DNA of 64,000 nt, taken from NCBI GenBank assembly GCA_030424595.1, contig JAUHWG010000008.1, positions 124,001-188,000 of the forward strand, given 5' to 3'. The stretch comes from Polyangia bacterium (GTDB lineage Bacteria > Myxococcota_A > Polyangia > Nannocystales > Nannocystaceae). Each line of letters starts with the position of its first letter. The first letter of the stretch is position 1. The translations under genes were made by a program, and so were the position numbers. The notes beneath the pieces are model-generated. The model ran no database searches and was not told the origin of the DNA. It saw only the letters and a program-made list of their open reading frames with translations. Positions 44,791-54,775 of the stretch are shown here, in pieces.

Positions 44791-45209
44791 AACTCGAGGT
44801 CCTCTGCGGATGCGGCCCCTGCTCAGGTCCCTGTCCGGAGGTGGCCTCCTCAGCGCGACGATGGTCGAAGAGCAAGGCTCGACGAAAGGCGAGGGCTCGC
44901 CGCCTCCTCCGAACTCGAGGGTCCTCCGCGGATACGGTCCCTGTCCGGAGGTGGCCTCCTCAGCGCGAAGATGGTCGAAGAGCAAGGCTCGACGAAGGCG
45001 AGGGCTCGCCGCCTCCTCCGAGCTCGAGGGTCCTCCGCGGGTGCGGTCCCTGTCCGGAGGTGGCCTCCTCAGCGCGAAGATGGTCGAAGAGCAAGGCTCG
45101 ACGAAAGGAGAGAGCTCGCCTCCTCCGAACTCGAGGGTCCTCCGCGGATGCGGCCCCTGTCCGGAGGTCGCCTGCAAAGCGCGAAGATGGTTCAAGAGCA
45201 AGGCTGGAA
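44791..45209 (+). repeat. Four tandem ~109-bp repeats upstream of the DUF4215 lipoprotein gene
   Basis: Units begin AACTCGAGG or AGCTCGAGG at 44791, 44912, 45021 and 45128, with lengths of about 121, 109, 107 and 82 (the last is cut short). Each contains a small hairpin, GGAGG-TGG-CCTCC, and the block AGATGGTCGAAGAGCAAGGC. The repeats are open in frame with the gene downstream, but the translation is Ser/Arg-rich with no domain, and the better start with a signal peptide lies after them. Confidence 0.85.
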
Positions 45210-45238
45210 TAATCGGCTCTGCTGCGGTCCAAGGTTCT

Positions 45239-46918
45239 GTGCTTCGATCCAGGGTATCCCTCGTTATCGCTCTCGCTCTTGTCTTCGGCTGTAGCGGCGG
45301 AGGTGCGACCAGCGAGAGCACGTCCGCGGGGACGGCGACGACCGGCACGGCAGGCACTGCCAGCTCTGGGGAGAGCGCGTCGACGAGCGCGTCGACTGGA
45401 ACGACGACAGCGACAGGTGGGTCGGCCTCGGCCTCGGCGTCGGGAACGACCACCTCTGCGGGCACGGCCGGGGAGACCGAGGCGACGACGGCCACCGGCG
45501 GGACGACCGGAGCTGAGCCGTTTTGCGGGGACATGGGGATCGATCCTGGCGAGCTCTGCGATGACGGCAACCGGGTGGACGATGACGGCTGCACCAACGC
45601 TTGCACTCTCCCCACCTGCGGGGATCTGATCGTTCAGGCGGGCGAGGAGTGCGACGACGGCAATGACGTCGACAACGACGGCTGTACGGTCGAGTGCAAG
45701 CTGCCGCAGTGCGGTGACGGCCTGATCCAGCCTGGGGAAGAGTGCGACGCCGGGGATGGGAACGGCCCGGGCAAGGCCTGCAAGGCCGACTGCAAGGCGA
45801 ACGTCTGCGGTGATGGTGACAAGGGGCCCGGCGAGGGCTGCGACGACGGCAACGAGGTCGACGACGATCTCTGCACCAACGCGTGCAAGCTCGCCTCGTG
45901 CGGGGATGGAGTCCTCCAGGACGGCGAGTCCTGCGATGACGGCAATGACCTCGACACCGACGCCTGCACCAACAACTGCACGGACGCGATCTGCGGCGAC
46001 GGCAAGGTCTACGAGGGGGTCGAGGAGTGCGACGACGGCGACGAGAACTCAAACCAAGGGGCCTGCACCTCGAGCTGCACGATCGCCGTCTGCGGCGACG
46101 GCCTGATCCACTCAGGCGTCGAGCAGTGCGACGACGGCGAGAACAACGGCGAAGGCAAGGCCTGCAAGGACGACTGCAAGAAGAACGTCTGCGGTGATGG
46201 CGTGCTCGGCCCCGGCGAGGGGTGCGACGACGGCAACACCGAGAGCCTCGACGGCTGCAACGCGATCTGCCAGCCCGAGCTGCTCTGCGACGGCAAGCTC
46301 TACGAGTGCGGCAACGGCTTTGACGACGACATGGACGGCAAGGTCGACCTCAAGGATCCCGAGTGCACCTCGCCCTGCGATGACGACGAGAAGTCGCTGC
46401 AGACCGGGCTCCCGGGCCAGAACAAGGACTGCAAGGCGGACTGCTACTTCGACGCCAACTCGGGGCAGGGCGACGACAAGTGCGTCTGGAACCTGAAGTG
46501 CGACCCGCAAAACCCCGGCGCGGACGTCGGCTGCGCCTACGATCCCGACCTCAAGATGTGCGATCTGATGATGCCGCAGGAGTGCCTCGACTTCTGCACG
46601 CCGCTGGTGCCCAACGGCTGCGACTGCTTCGGCTGCTGCCAGATCGGCGACGAGTTCTACTATCTCGACTCGAACCCGGACTGCTCGCTCGACAACCTGG
46701 AGGCGTGCAACAAGTGCACCTTCTTCGACAACTGCAACAACCCCTGCGACGTCGAGGAGTGCGAGCTCTGCTTCGGCCAGGACCCGGAGGACCTCCCGCC
46801 GGAGTGCAACAACATGCCGAAGTGCGAGGAGGGGGTGACGCCGTGCCTCGACAGCTCGGAGTGCATGGAGGGGGAGTTCTGCCAGACCGGCTGCTGCACG
46901 CCGATCGTGCCGATGTAG
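45239..46918 (+). CDS. Stalked lipoprotein with eight DUF4215 Cys-rich repeats
   Basis: 559 residues from the GTG at 45239, with AAGG about five bases upstream and a clear lipoprotein signal (LVIALALVFGCSGGG); the frame stays open to 44810 through the tandem DNA repeats, which I exclude. A Ser/Thr-rich stalk (~20-95) leads into eight copies of CGDG-x-x-x-x-GE-x-CDDGN-x-x-x-x-DGC-x-x-x-C, the DUF4215 (myxococcal Cys-rich) repeat, then a further Cys-rich region to the end. The Asp/Asn-rich loops suggest calcium binding and the paired Cys a disulphide ladder. Expected location is the cell surface; function unknown. Confidence 0.88.
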   Translation: MLRSRVSLVIALALVFGCSGGGATSESTSAGTATTGTAGTASSGESASTSASTGTTTATGGSASASASGTTTSAGTAGETEATTATGGTTGAEPFCGDMGIDPGELCDDGNRVDDDGCTNACTLPTCGDLIVQAGEECDDGNDVDNDGCTVECKLPQCGDGLIQPGEECDAGDGNGPGKACKADCKANVCGDGDKGPGEGCDDGNEVDDDLCTNACKLASCGDGVLQDGESCDDGNDLDTDACTNNCTDAICGDGKVYEGVEECDDGDENSNQGACTSSCTIAVCGDGLIHSGVEQCDDGENNGEGKACKDDCKKNVCGDGVLGPGEGCDDGNTESLDGCNAICQPELLCDGKLYECGNGFDDDMDGKVDLKDPECTSPCDDDEKSLQTGLPGQNKDCKADCYFDANSGQGDDKCVWNLKCDPQNPGADVGCAYDPDLKMCDLMMPQECLDFCTPLVPNGCDCFGCCQIGDEFYYLDSNPDCSLDNLEACNKCTFFDNCNNPCDVEECELCFGQDPEDLPPECNNMPKCEEGVTPCLDSSECMEGEFCQTGCCTPIVPM

Positions 46919-46975
46919 GCGATCGACCGCAGCCGCGCTTCCCTCGTCCTGGGCCATCGCCTGCGTAGCATGAGA

Positions 46976-47005
46976 GAGGGCGTCTCCGCGGTCGGAGACG
47001 CCCTC
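46976..47005. terminator. Bidirectional hairpin terminator between convergent genes
   Basis: GAGGGCGTCTCC (46976-46987) pairs perfectly with GGAGACGCCCTC (46994-47005) around six bases, 58 bases past the lipoprotein stop and 49 past the TPR gene stop. T runs are weak on both sides, as is usual in such GC-rich genomes. Confidence 0.7.
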
Positions 47006-47053
47006 GTCGTGTGTGTCAGGGCCTTGGCTCGGCCTCGGTCGACCGACGGAGCG

Positions 47054-50000
47054 CTACTCCTGCTCTAGGCGCCGTAGGAGCGCGTGGGCCTCCTCGAGCT
47101 CGGGGTCCTCTTGGGTCGCCCGTCGGGCCCAGAAGATCGCCCGCTTGGAGTCTCCGGTGCGGTGGGCGATGCGGGCCTGGCGAGCGTAGGCCTCGGCCTT
47201 CGAGATCGGGCACTCGCCGCTGTCCATCATCGTGATGGTCCGCAGCACCCGCATGGCGACGTCCCAGTTCTCGAGCACCTCGGCGAGCTCGGCGAGCTCG
47301 GCGGCGAGGAGGCCGTTGTCCTTGTCGCAGACGAGCGCCTCCTGCAGGTTGCTGAGCTCCGTCTCGCGGTCTCCCTTGGCCCTGGCGATCAGCGCCTTGC
47401 GGTAGAACATCTGCCCGAGCTCCGCCGACTTGCGGCTGCCCATGCCGGCGATGATCTGGTCGATGATGCCGTCGGCCTGGTCGAGGTTTCCGGCCTGGAG
47501 GTGGACGCCCGCCAGCGTCAGGGCGCTCTCACGGTCGCTCGGGTCGAGGTTGATGATCTCGGAGAGCACCGGGATCAGGGTCACCCTGTCGCCGTAGTCG
47601 AGGAGCATGTCCGCCGCGCGCTGGAGCATCGTCAGGCGGGTCGCCGGGTCCTCTTGGTTGCTCGCGTCCTCGATGAGGAGGCTCGCCAGCTCGCGGATCG
47701 CCCCGAGCTGCTCGTAGAGGGCGTGGAGCTTGTCGCGGATCGCCCGGTTCTCGGGCTGCTTGGAGCGGACGTACTCGAGGCCGAAGCGGGCGGCCTGCGA
47801 GCGGTCGAGGTGGACGCTGGCGTCGGCGAGGGCGAGGCCCGCCTCGACCTGGAGCTCGCCGGTCGCCATGATCACGAGCTTCGAGCAGATGTTGACGACG
47901 CTCTCCCAGTTCTCGTGGCGAGCGTCGAGACGCCACAGCCCGGTCATCGCCTCGGTGTCGGCGGCGTTGCGCGCGACCCAGCCAGCGAGCAGCTCCCGCG
48001 CAGCTTCGCCCTGTCCGTGGGCGAGGAGGAGATCGATCAGGCGGAAGGTGAGCTCGCGCTCGTTCTCTCGTCCCTCCGATTGGGTGACCGAGAGCTGGAG
48101 CACATCGAGCAGCTCATCGGCGGTGACGTCGGGGTCGATCGAGTAGGCCTCGGTGAGGTCCTTCAGCGCCGAGCTCAGCTCGCCGACCTTCTTGTGGATC
48201 CCCGCGCGGCAGCGGAGGAAGGCGACCTCTTGGGCGAGGTCTGGAGAGGAGGTGAGGCCCTCGGCGATGCTCTCGAGCGCCGCTTGCAGGTCGCCGGCCA
48301 TCGCCAGGGTGTTGGCGAGGTCGAGGCGGATCGTCGGGTTGTCCGGATCGGCCGCGCTCGCGTCCATGAGGAGGAGGGCCGCGGCCGCGGGATCGCCCTG
48401 CTTGTCGCGGAGGAGGAGCGCCGCCTCGTGGAGGAGCTTCGCCTGCTCGCGGGGCTCTTCGAGGAGCTTCGCGGACTCTTGGAGGAGCGTCGCCAAGGCG
48501 CTGACCTGACCGCTCTCGCGGAGGTGCGCCTCGAGCAGCGCGAAGATCTCGCGGTCTCCAGGGGCTCGCTGGTAGCCGATCTCGAGGGCCCGCAGGGCGC
48601 CCTCGCTGTCCCCGGCCTGGCTGCGCAGGGCGAAGAGGTCGCGCGCGGTCTGGGCCGCGGCCTCGCCCTCGCTGACGCTCAGGAGGCGATCCATCAGGGC
48701 GCCGCGCTCACCCACGGTCAGCTCCTCGGCGCCGAGGTCGAGGACCAGGGCGAGGAGCTCGGTGTCCTCCGGCATCTCGGCGAGGGCCGTGTGCGCGGCG
48801 GCCAGCGCCTCGTCGGGCTGCGTCGCCCGCAGGCCCGCCGCGACCTTGATCGTCAGCAGCTTGATCGCCGGCTTGTCGCCGGACTCACGCGCTGCCTTGA
48901 GCTGATCGCGGAGGAGCATCGCCAGGGCTTGCTCGTCGCCGGCGCTCTCGAGGTGGCGGGTCAGGAGCTCGCGGGCCGCGAGATCGCTGGGGTCCTCGGA
49001 GAGCGCGGCGTTGAGGAGGGTGACGATGTCCTCGCCGCGGTCCTCACGGCCGAGCAGCTCCTCGGCGAGCGCACGCCGCAGGAGGTTGCGCTCGTCGGGG
49101 CTCGGGATCCCGTCGACGATCTCCGAGACCATCTTCTCCAGGCGCTCGACGTCGCCTAGGCGGCGGTAGATCGTCATCAGCGGCTCCCAGATCGCGCGCG
49201 CCGTCGCGTCCCGCTCGAGCAGGCGCTCGTAGAGCTTGGCGGCGAGGCTGGGGTCACCGCCGTCGGCGAGGGCCTGGGTCGCGATCGTGTCGGCGAGGGG
49301 CAGGAGCTCGCCGAGCTCCGCGCTGTCGGCAGCGTCGCCGAGCCAGCGGACCGCGCCAGCGAGATCACCCGCCTCTTTGCGGCGCTGGGCGAGGGCGAGG
49401 AGGGCCCAGCTCAGCGGTTGACCGTGGGCGAGCTCGAGCGCCCTTTGGAGCAGCACCTCGGCCTGCTCCCACTCCTCTTGGGAGAGGGCGAGCTCGGCGG
49501 CCTCACGGGCGTGCTCAGGGGTCGCGTCGCTGCGGGCGGCGCGGCGGCCCAGGGCGTGGAGGAGGAGCTTGGGCTCCTCCGCACGACGGGCGACATCCTC
49601 GTAGATCGCGAGGAGGCGCTCGCTGGCGTTCTCATGCTCGCTCGCCCGCTGAAGGATCAGGCCGGCGCGGCCGAAGCGGGGCTCATCGTCGAGGGCCTTG
49701 AGGAGGGCGTCGAGCCCCTGGTCGACCCGCTCAGGATCGGCGAGCTGGATCTCCGCGACGCGGTAGAGGGCGTCGACGCGGCTCTCATCCTCGCCTGCGC
49801 CCATCTCCGAGAGGAGCCCGAGGAGGCGGACTTGGGTCTCGGTGTCACCGCGGGCGGCGGCGACCCGGGCCCCCGCACGCCAGGCGTCGATCTGACGGAC
49901 GCCGGTCTGCTCCGCCTCTTCGTAGTAGGCGGCGGCTGCCTCGAGGTCCTCGCGGTCGACCTCCATCACCCCGCCCAGGCGCAGGAGCACCTCAAAGCGA

Positions 50001-53000
50001 GCGTGGGCGTCGCCGGGGCGACGGGTCGTGTCGAGGAGGCTGGTCAGGCGCTCGCTGTAACGCTCGCTCAGCTCTAGGCGCGTCGCCAGCTCGCGGGCGG
50101 CGTCGTGCCGCTCGGCGGAGCCTGGGTCGACCTCGAGGGCCCGGAGGAGGGCGCCTAGGGCCTGTTCGGGCTCGCGAAGATCGGTGCTCAGGAGCTCGGC
50201 GAGCTCGGCGAGGATCGCCGCCCGCTGGCGCGGATTCTCGACGTGGCCGAGGCGGGCCTCGATGACCCTGCGGAGGAGGGGGAACTCGCGGCGCTCGCGG
50301 AGGTCGGCCTGGAGGCGCGGGGCCTCGGCGTCGCTCTCGGCCAAGGCGTCGATCGCCGACTCGACCAGCTCGTTGGCCTTGTCGTCCTGGCCGCGCTCCT
50401 TGGCGATCCGGCCGAGCTTGAGGAGGACCTCGGCGGGGCCGATCTCGGCGAGGGCGTCGTCGTCCGCCCGACGGAGGTTGACGAGGAGCGTCCGGTAGGC
50501 CCGCTCGGAGCGGGCGAGCTGGCCGCTCTGGCGGGCGAGCTCGGCGAGAGTGCGAAGGATCGCGATGTTGCCTGGATCCATGCTCGAGGCGGCCTCGAGC
50601 TGATCGATCGCGGGGGCGATCTCACCGTCGGCGTGGAGCACCTGGGCGAGGAGGAGGTGGACCTCAGCCCGCTCAGCAGAGCGGCGCCGGCCGAAGCTCT
50701 CGATCACCTCGCCGAGGAGCTGCTTGGCCTGGGGGAGGTGGCCGCTGCTGAGGAGCCCCTTGGCGAGCATCATCCGCAGGCCGCGGTCGTCCTCGGCGAT
50801 CGTCAGCGCCCGCTCGAGCACCGGCACGGCCAGCTCGGGCGCGCCGATCTCCACCTGGTAGAGCGTCGCCGCCTCGCGGGCGTAGGCGAGGACGGTGGCG
50901 GTGTCCGTGACGTGCTTGGCGGCGATCGCCAAGGTGTTGGCTGTGGCCATCGCGTCGTCGTTGCCGCGGAGGAGGCCGAGGAGGAGCTTTCGCACCTCGG
51001 CGTTGCGCGGAGCCTCGCCGAAGGCGGTCTGAAGGGTCTTGATCGCCTCGTCCTGGGCGCCGGCGGCGATCTGTGTCCGGCCGAGCTTGAGCAGGATCGC
51101 GACCCGCTCGTTCGCGGCGGCGCCGTCGAGCCGGCGGTGGAGCCAGCGGGCGGCCTCGCCAGCCTCGTCGCGCTGGAGGTGGAGGCGGGCGAGCGCGTCG
51201 ATCGCGACTGTGCTCGGGACCAGGTCGACGACCGCAGTGTAGGCGCTGATCGCCCGCGTCTGCTCGTCGAGCGCGTCCTCGGCGAGCTGGGCGACCCGCA
51301 TCCACAGGTCGGCGGCGTCGTCGGTCTTGCCGAGGTTCGCGAGCTGACGGGCCTGGTCCTCGAGGATCTCGCCGAGCTCGCCGAAGCGGCCGCGCTCGCT
51401 GAGGATCGTCGCCAGGATCTCGAGGGTCTCCTGGTGTCCCGGCTGCTCGGAGAGGTTGGCCCGGAGTGCGCCGATCCGCGAGTCACGGGTCTCGAGCTCG
51501 CCGGCGAGGCGGGCGATCTCGAGGCGCAGCTCGAGGCGACGGGCGGGGTCCTCGGTGTGGCCGAGCTCGCGGTTGCGGAGCTCCAGGAGCTCGGCGGTCC
51601 GCCCCTCCTCCGCGCAGAGATCTGCGAGGCGGAGGACGTCGGCGAGGGTCTCGTCGCCCTCGCTGAGGATCCCGAAGTAGAGGTCGATCGAGCGCGCGCG
51701 CTGGCCTATCCCGGCGAGCAGCTCGGCGGCCTGACGCCGGAGGTCCCGCGCCTTGATCGGGCTCACCGGCAGGGTCGCGCCGTCGAGGAGGAGGCGCGCA
51801 GAGAGCTCCGCGGGGGAGCGGCGGCAGACCTCGTCGAGCGCCCAGAGGGCGGCGTTGGCGGGCTGGATCACCCCCGTCGCCGTCTCGCCCCGCGACCACA
51901 TCCGCGCGGCCTTGCGGTAGAGACGGTAGAGGGTGTTGCGGATGAGTTCGTCGTCGTCGCTGGCGAAGGCCATCGCCGCCGCCTCGCGGAGGGCGTCGAG
52001 GTCGGAGATCGCCAGGGCGTCGATCCGCAGGAGGTTGTCGATCCGCTCGATCGGCGTCCGGGTCCGCAGGCGATGGGAGAGGTTGCGGAGCACCTCGAGA
52101 TCGTTGGGGTCACGCTGGGCGGCCTTCTCGGTCGCGGTGATCGCCGCGTCGTCCTCGCCGCAGCGCTCGTACCAGCCGGCGATCGTCAGCTCGAGGTGGC
52201 GGGCGCATCGCGGGGTGAGCCGCTCGCCGAACTCGTCGGCGGCGGCCTGCATCGCGTCGGCGAGGGCCTTCCAGGCGTGCTCGTCCTTGGCAGCCTCGGC
52301 GACCTCCTCGAGGAGCGTCTGGTCGTGGCTCTGGTGCCCGCGCAGCGCCTGAACGGCGCCCTTCGCCGCGATCTCCCAGCGCCCGGAGCGGGCCGCGTGA
52401 CGGGCGGTAGCCTCTTGGTAGTCGAGGTTGTCGGGGGCGAGGCCGGCCGCGGTCGCGAAGGAGGAGGCGGCCTCGGCGATGTCCTCCAGGTGCTCAGCGA
52501 TCGCGAGCCCGCGGGTGTGCCAGAGCTGCGCCGCCCGTGCGGGCGCCTCGGCGGCCCGGGTCGCGGCGGAGGCGAGGGTCTCGGCGAACTCCTTCCAGGC
52601 GTTGGTCGCCTGGGTGAGGCGGCGCAGATCGTGCTCGAGGGTGACGTCGCCTGGATCGGAGATGAGCGCCCGCGCGAACATCGACCGCGCGCCGACCGGA
52701 TCGTCGCCGCGGTGCTCGAAGATCCGCGCGGCCTCGGCGAGGAGGCCGGCGCGGCTGTAGTCGTCGCCGGCGAGGGAGAGGCGGGGCTCGATCAGCTCGA
52801 GCACGCCGGACCAATCGTCGACCCGCTGGAAGGCGGTGAGCAGCGCGCTGACGGCGAGCTTCGTGCAAGACTCGACGGCGATGACCTCGCGCAGGCCGGC
52901 CTTCGCCTCCTTGCGCTCGGGGTCGAGGCTGAGGGCGGCGGCGTAGAGGCGGGTCGCGGTCTCGGGGTCGTCGAGGTCGCGGTGGTGGAGCTCGGCGGCG

Positions 53001-54775
53001 CGGACGTAGAGCCAGCCGGTGTGGCTCGCGCTGGTCGAGGCGGAGCGCTCGAGGAGGCTCGCCAGCTCGCCGAACCGGGCGCATGCGGTGAGCTGGCGGT
53101 CGAGGGCGCTGAGCACCTCGGCGTCATCGCCGAAGTTCTCGCGGACGCGGAGGAGGATGTCGATCGCCTCGTCGATGTCGCCGAGGCGGAAGGCCTGGAG
53201 CTCGGCGGCGCGGAGGAGATCGGCGCGCTGCTGCAGCTTGATCACCGGCGCGGCGGCGCGGCGGAGGAGGGCGGCGACCAGCTCGTCCCAGCGGCCGAGG
53301 AACTCGTTGAGGCGGATCACCGCGCTCATCGCCTCGACGTCGTCGGCGTTGTTGTCCAGGCGGTAGGACCAGATCCCGAGGGCCCGCTCGTTCTTGTCGA
53401 GCTCCTCCGCCAGGTGGGCGGCCTCGCCGAGGATCGACTGCCGGATCGCCGGCGCCTGCTCGAGATCGGCGAGGCGCTCCAGCACCTGGAGCCGCTCTGA
53501 GCGCTGGTCCTCTTCGGTGAGGAGGGAGGCGAGGTTGTGGGCGGCGATCGTCGCCGTCGACGGGTCGACCTCGGGGCTGCCGAGGATCTCGCGGTAGAGG
53601 GTGAGCGCGCCGCTCACGTCGCCGAGCGCGTCGCGGCGGAGCTGGGCGGCGTCGAGGAGGAGCGTCAGGCGCATGCCTCCCTCGGTCGCCGACGCGGCGC
53701 CGAGGAGGGCTGCGACGTGGAGGTCATGACGCTCCGCCCGGGTCGCGATCTGGCGGAGCTGTTTGCGGGCCTCGCTGTCGCTGGGGGTCAGGCGGAGGAG
53801 ATCGCGATAGGCCCCGAGGGCGCCGAGGTCGTCGCCGCGGACGGCCAGTCGGTTGCCGAGGTCGCGGTGGAGCGCCCGCTCTTCATCGGAGTCGGAGAAC
53901 TCGAGCGCCGACTTGATCAGGCGGATGACGTCGTCGTCGCGGCCCGCGCTGTCGTAGGCCTGGCGCAGGAGATCGAAGGCCTTGCGCCGGAGATCGATCG
54001 GCGCAGTGTCGAGCGTCATCAGGCGCTCGAGCTCGGCGCAGGCGCTCGGGTATCCCGGGACCTCGTCGAGCACGACCTGGAGCTCGATCAGCGCCGGGAC
54101 CGGCTTGTCGAGGCGGGCCAGGTACACGCCGGCGATCCGGACCCGGAGGTCGCGGGCTTCGCTCGCCGGGAGCTGGCCGATCCGACCCTCCCAGAGGCCG
54201 ACGAGGTCGGAGAAGCGGCCGAGGCGCTCGAGGAGGCGCTCGACCGTCGCCGCGAGCTTGGGGTTGTCGCGGTCGATGGCGACCTGACCCAAGAGATAGT
54301 CAGCGGCGAGCTCCGGCTTGTCGGCGAATTCCTTGGCGACGTTGGCGGCCTCGCCGAGGATCTCGCTGCGCTCCTCGTCGCTGGTGGTGCCGAGGAGGAC
54401 GCGGTCGTAGACCTGGAGGAGCTCGTCCCACGCCTCGCGGGCGGTGAGGGCGACCGTCAGGCGATCGAGGGCCCAGCGCGCGCCGGGATCCCGCTCGAGG
54501 ATCTGGAGCAGGAGATCGGTGATCGCCTGCGGCTGATCGCCGTACCACTCCTCGTGGAAGCGGACGGCACGCTCCGCGAGGTGCGTCCGCAGCTCTGCGG
54601 GGAGGCTGCGGCCGAGGATGTCGCGATAGAGCGACGCCACCTCGTCTGGCTGCTGCTGCGTGTCGGCGAGGGACTCTAGGTGGTCCCATGCGTCGTCACT
54701 GTCAGGAGAGTTCTCGGCAGCACGGAGGGCGGCGGCGAGGGACTGCTCAACGCCCGAATCATTCTTGACGCTCAT
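47054..54775 (-). CDS. Giant tetratricopeptide-repeat protein
   Basis: 2,573 residues made almost wholly of TPR and TPR-like helical pairs from beginning to end; typical units are ALxxYRxxLxxxPxDxEAxxxL and LxxAGDxxxALxxLExGYxxxPxDxxxxxxL. There is no signal peptide, membrane segment or catalytic domain, so it is probably a cytoplasmic scaffold forming a very long superhelix. Similar giant TPR proteins occur in myxobacteria, mostly without known function; links to motility or developmental complexes are conjecture. The gene stands alone between a terminator and a region with 34-base tandem repeats. High GC on a third-position-rich gene produces many long false frames on the opposite strand. 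Confidence 0.93.
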   Translation of the reverse strand: MSVKNDSGVEQSLAAALRAAENSPDSDDAWDHLESLADTQQQPDEVASLYRDILGRSLPAELRTHLAERAVRFHEEWYGDQPQAITDLLLQILERDPGARWALDRLTVALTAREAWDELLQVYDRVLLGTTSDEERSEILGEAANVAKEFADKPELAADYLLGQVAIDRDNPKLAATVERLLERLGRFSDLVGLWEGRIGQLPASEARDLRVRIAGVYLARLDKPVPALIELQVVLDEVPGYPSACAELERLMTLDTAPIDLRRKAFDLLRQAYDSAGRDDDVIRLIKSALEFSDSDEERALHRDLGNRLAVRGDDLGALGAYRDLLRLTPSDSEARKQLRQIATRAERHDLHVAALLGAASATEGGMRLTLLLDAAQLRRDALGDVSGALTLYREILGSPEVDPSTATIAAHNLASLLTEEDQRSERLQVLERLADLEQAPAIRQSILGEAAHLAEELDKNERALGIWSYRLDNNADDVEAMSAVIRLNEFLGRWDELVAALLRRAAAPVIKLQQRADLLRAAELQAFRLGDIDEAIDILLRVRENFGDDAEVLSALDRQLTACARFGELASLLERSASTSASHTGWLYVRAAELHHRDLDDPETATRLYAAALSLDPERKEAKAGLREVIAVESCTKLAVSALLTAFQRVDDWSGVLELIEPRLSLAGDDYSRAGLLAEAARIFEHRGDDPVGARSMFARALISDPGDVTLEHDLRRLTQATNAWKEFAETLASAATRAAEAPARAAQLWHTRGLAIAEHLEDIAEAASSFATAAGLAPDNLDYQEATARHAARSGRWEIAAKGAVQALRGHQSHDQTLLEEVAEAAKDEHAWKALADAMQAAADEFGERLTPRCARHLELTIAGWYERCGEDDAAITATEKAAQRDPNDLEVLRNLSHRLRTRTPIERIDNLLRIDALAISDLDALREAAAMAFASDDDELIRNTLYRLYRKAARMWSRGETATGVIQPANAALWALDEVCRRSPAELSARLLLDGATLPVSPIKARDLRRQAAELLAGIGQRARSIDLYFGILSEGDETLADVLRLADLCAEEGRTAELLELRNRELGHTEDPARRLELRLEIARLAGELETRDSRIGALRANLSEQPGHQETLEILATILSERGRFGELGEILEDQARQLANLGKTDDAADLWMRVAQLAEDALDEQTRAISAYTAVVDLVPSTVAIDALARLHLQRDEAGEAARWLHRRLDGAAANERVAILLKLGRTQIAAGAQDEAIKTLQTAFGEAPRNAEVRKLLLGLLRGNDDAMATANTLAIAAKHVTDTATVLAYAREAATLYQVEIGAPELAVPVLERALTIAEDDRGLRMMLAKGLLSSGHLPQAKQLLGEVIESFGRRRSAERAEVHLLLAQVLHADGEIAPAIDQLEAASSMDPGNIAILRTLAELARQSGQLARSERAYRTLLVNLRRADDDALAEIGPAEVLLKLGRIAKERGQDDKANELVESAIDALAESDAEAPRLQADLRERREFPLLRRVIEARLGHVENPRQRAAILAELAELLSTDLREPEQALGALLRALEVDPGSAERHDAARELATRLELSERYSERLTSLLDTTRRPGDAHARFEVLLRLGGVMEVDREDLEAAAAYYEEAEQTGVRQIDAWRAGARVAAARGDTETQVRLLGLLSEMGAGEDESRVDALYRVAEIQLADPERVDQGLDALLKALDDEPRFGRAGLILQRASEHENASERLLAIYEDVARRAEEPKLLLHALGRRAARSDATPEHAREAAELALSQEEWEQAEVLLQRALELAHGQPLSWALLALAQRRKEAGDLAGAVRWLGDAADSAELGELLPLADTIATQALADGGDPSLAAKLYERLLERDATARAIWEPLMTIYRRLGDVERLEKMVSEIVDGIPSPDERNLLRRALAEELLGREDRGEDIVTLLNAALSEDPSDLAARELLTRHLESAGDEQALAMLLRDQLKAARESGDKPAIKLLTIKVAAGLRATQPDEALAAAHTALAEMPEDTELLALVLDLGAEELTVGERGALMDRLLSVSEGEAAAQTARDLFALRSQAGDSEGALRALEIGYQRAPGDREIFALLEAHLRESGQVSALATLLQESAKLLEEPREQAKLLHEAALLLRDKQGDPAAAALLLMDASAADPDNPTIRLDLANTLAMAGDLQAALESIAEGLTSSPDLAQEVAFLRCRAGIHKKVGELSSALKDLTEAYSIDPDVTADELLDVLQLSVTQSEGRENERELTFRLIDLLLAHGQGEAARELLAGWVARNAADTEAMTGLWRLDARHENWESVVNICSKLVIMATGELQVEAGLALADASVHLDRSQAARFGLEYVRSKQPENRAIRDKLHALYEQLGAIRELASLLIEDASNQEDPATRLTMLQRAADMLLDYGDRVTLIPVLSEIINLDPSDRESALTLAGVHLQAGNLDQADGIIDQIIAGMGSRKSAELGQMFYRKALIARAKGDRETELSNLQEALVCDKDNGLLAAELAELAEVLENWDVAMRVLRTITMMDSGECPISKAEAYARQARIAHRTGDSKRAIFWARRATQEDPELEEAHALLRRLEQE

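Noticed and set aside
44791..45209. CRISPR-like array
   Set aside because: Units of ~109 bases are contiguous with no variable spacers, and there are no cas genes.
44810..45238. N-terminal extension of the DUF4215 protein through the tandem repeats
   Set aside because: The translation has no domain and would bury a clear lipoprotein signal that has its own GTG and ribosome site at 45239.
50243..53500. A 1,085-codon plus-strand frame opposite the giant TPR gene
   Set aside because: The minus-strand TPR reading has clear periodic helices; the plus reading is low-complexity and has no ribosome site.
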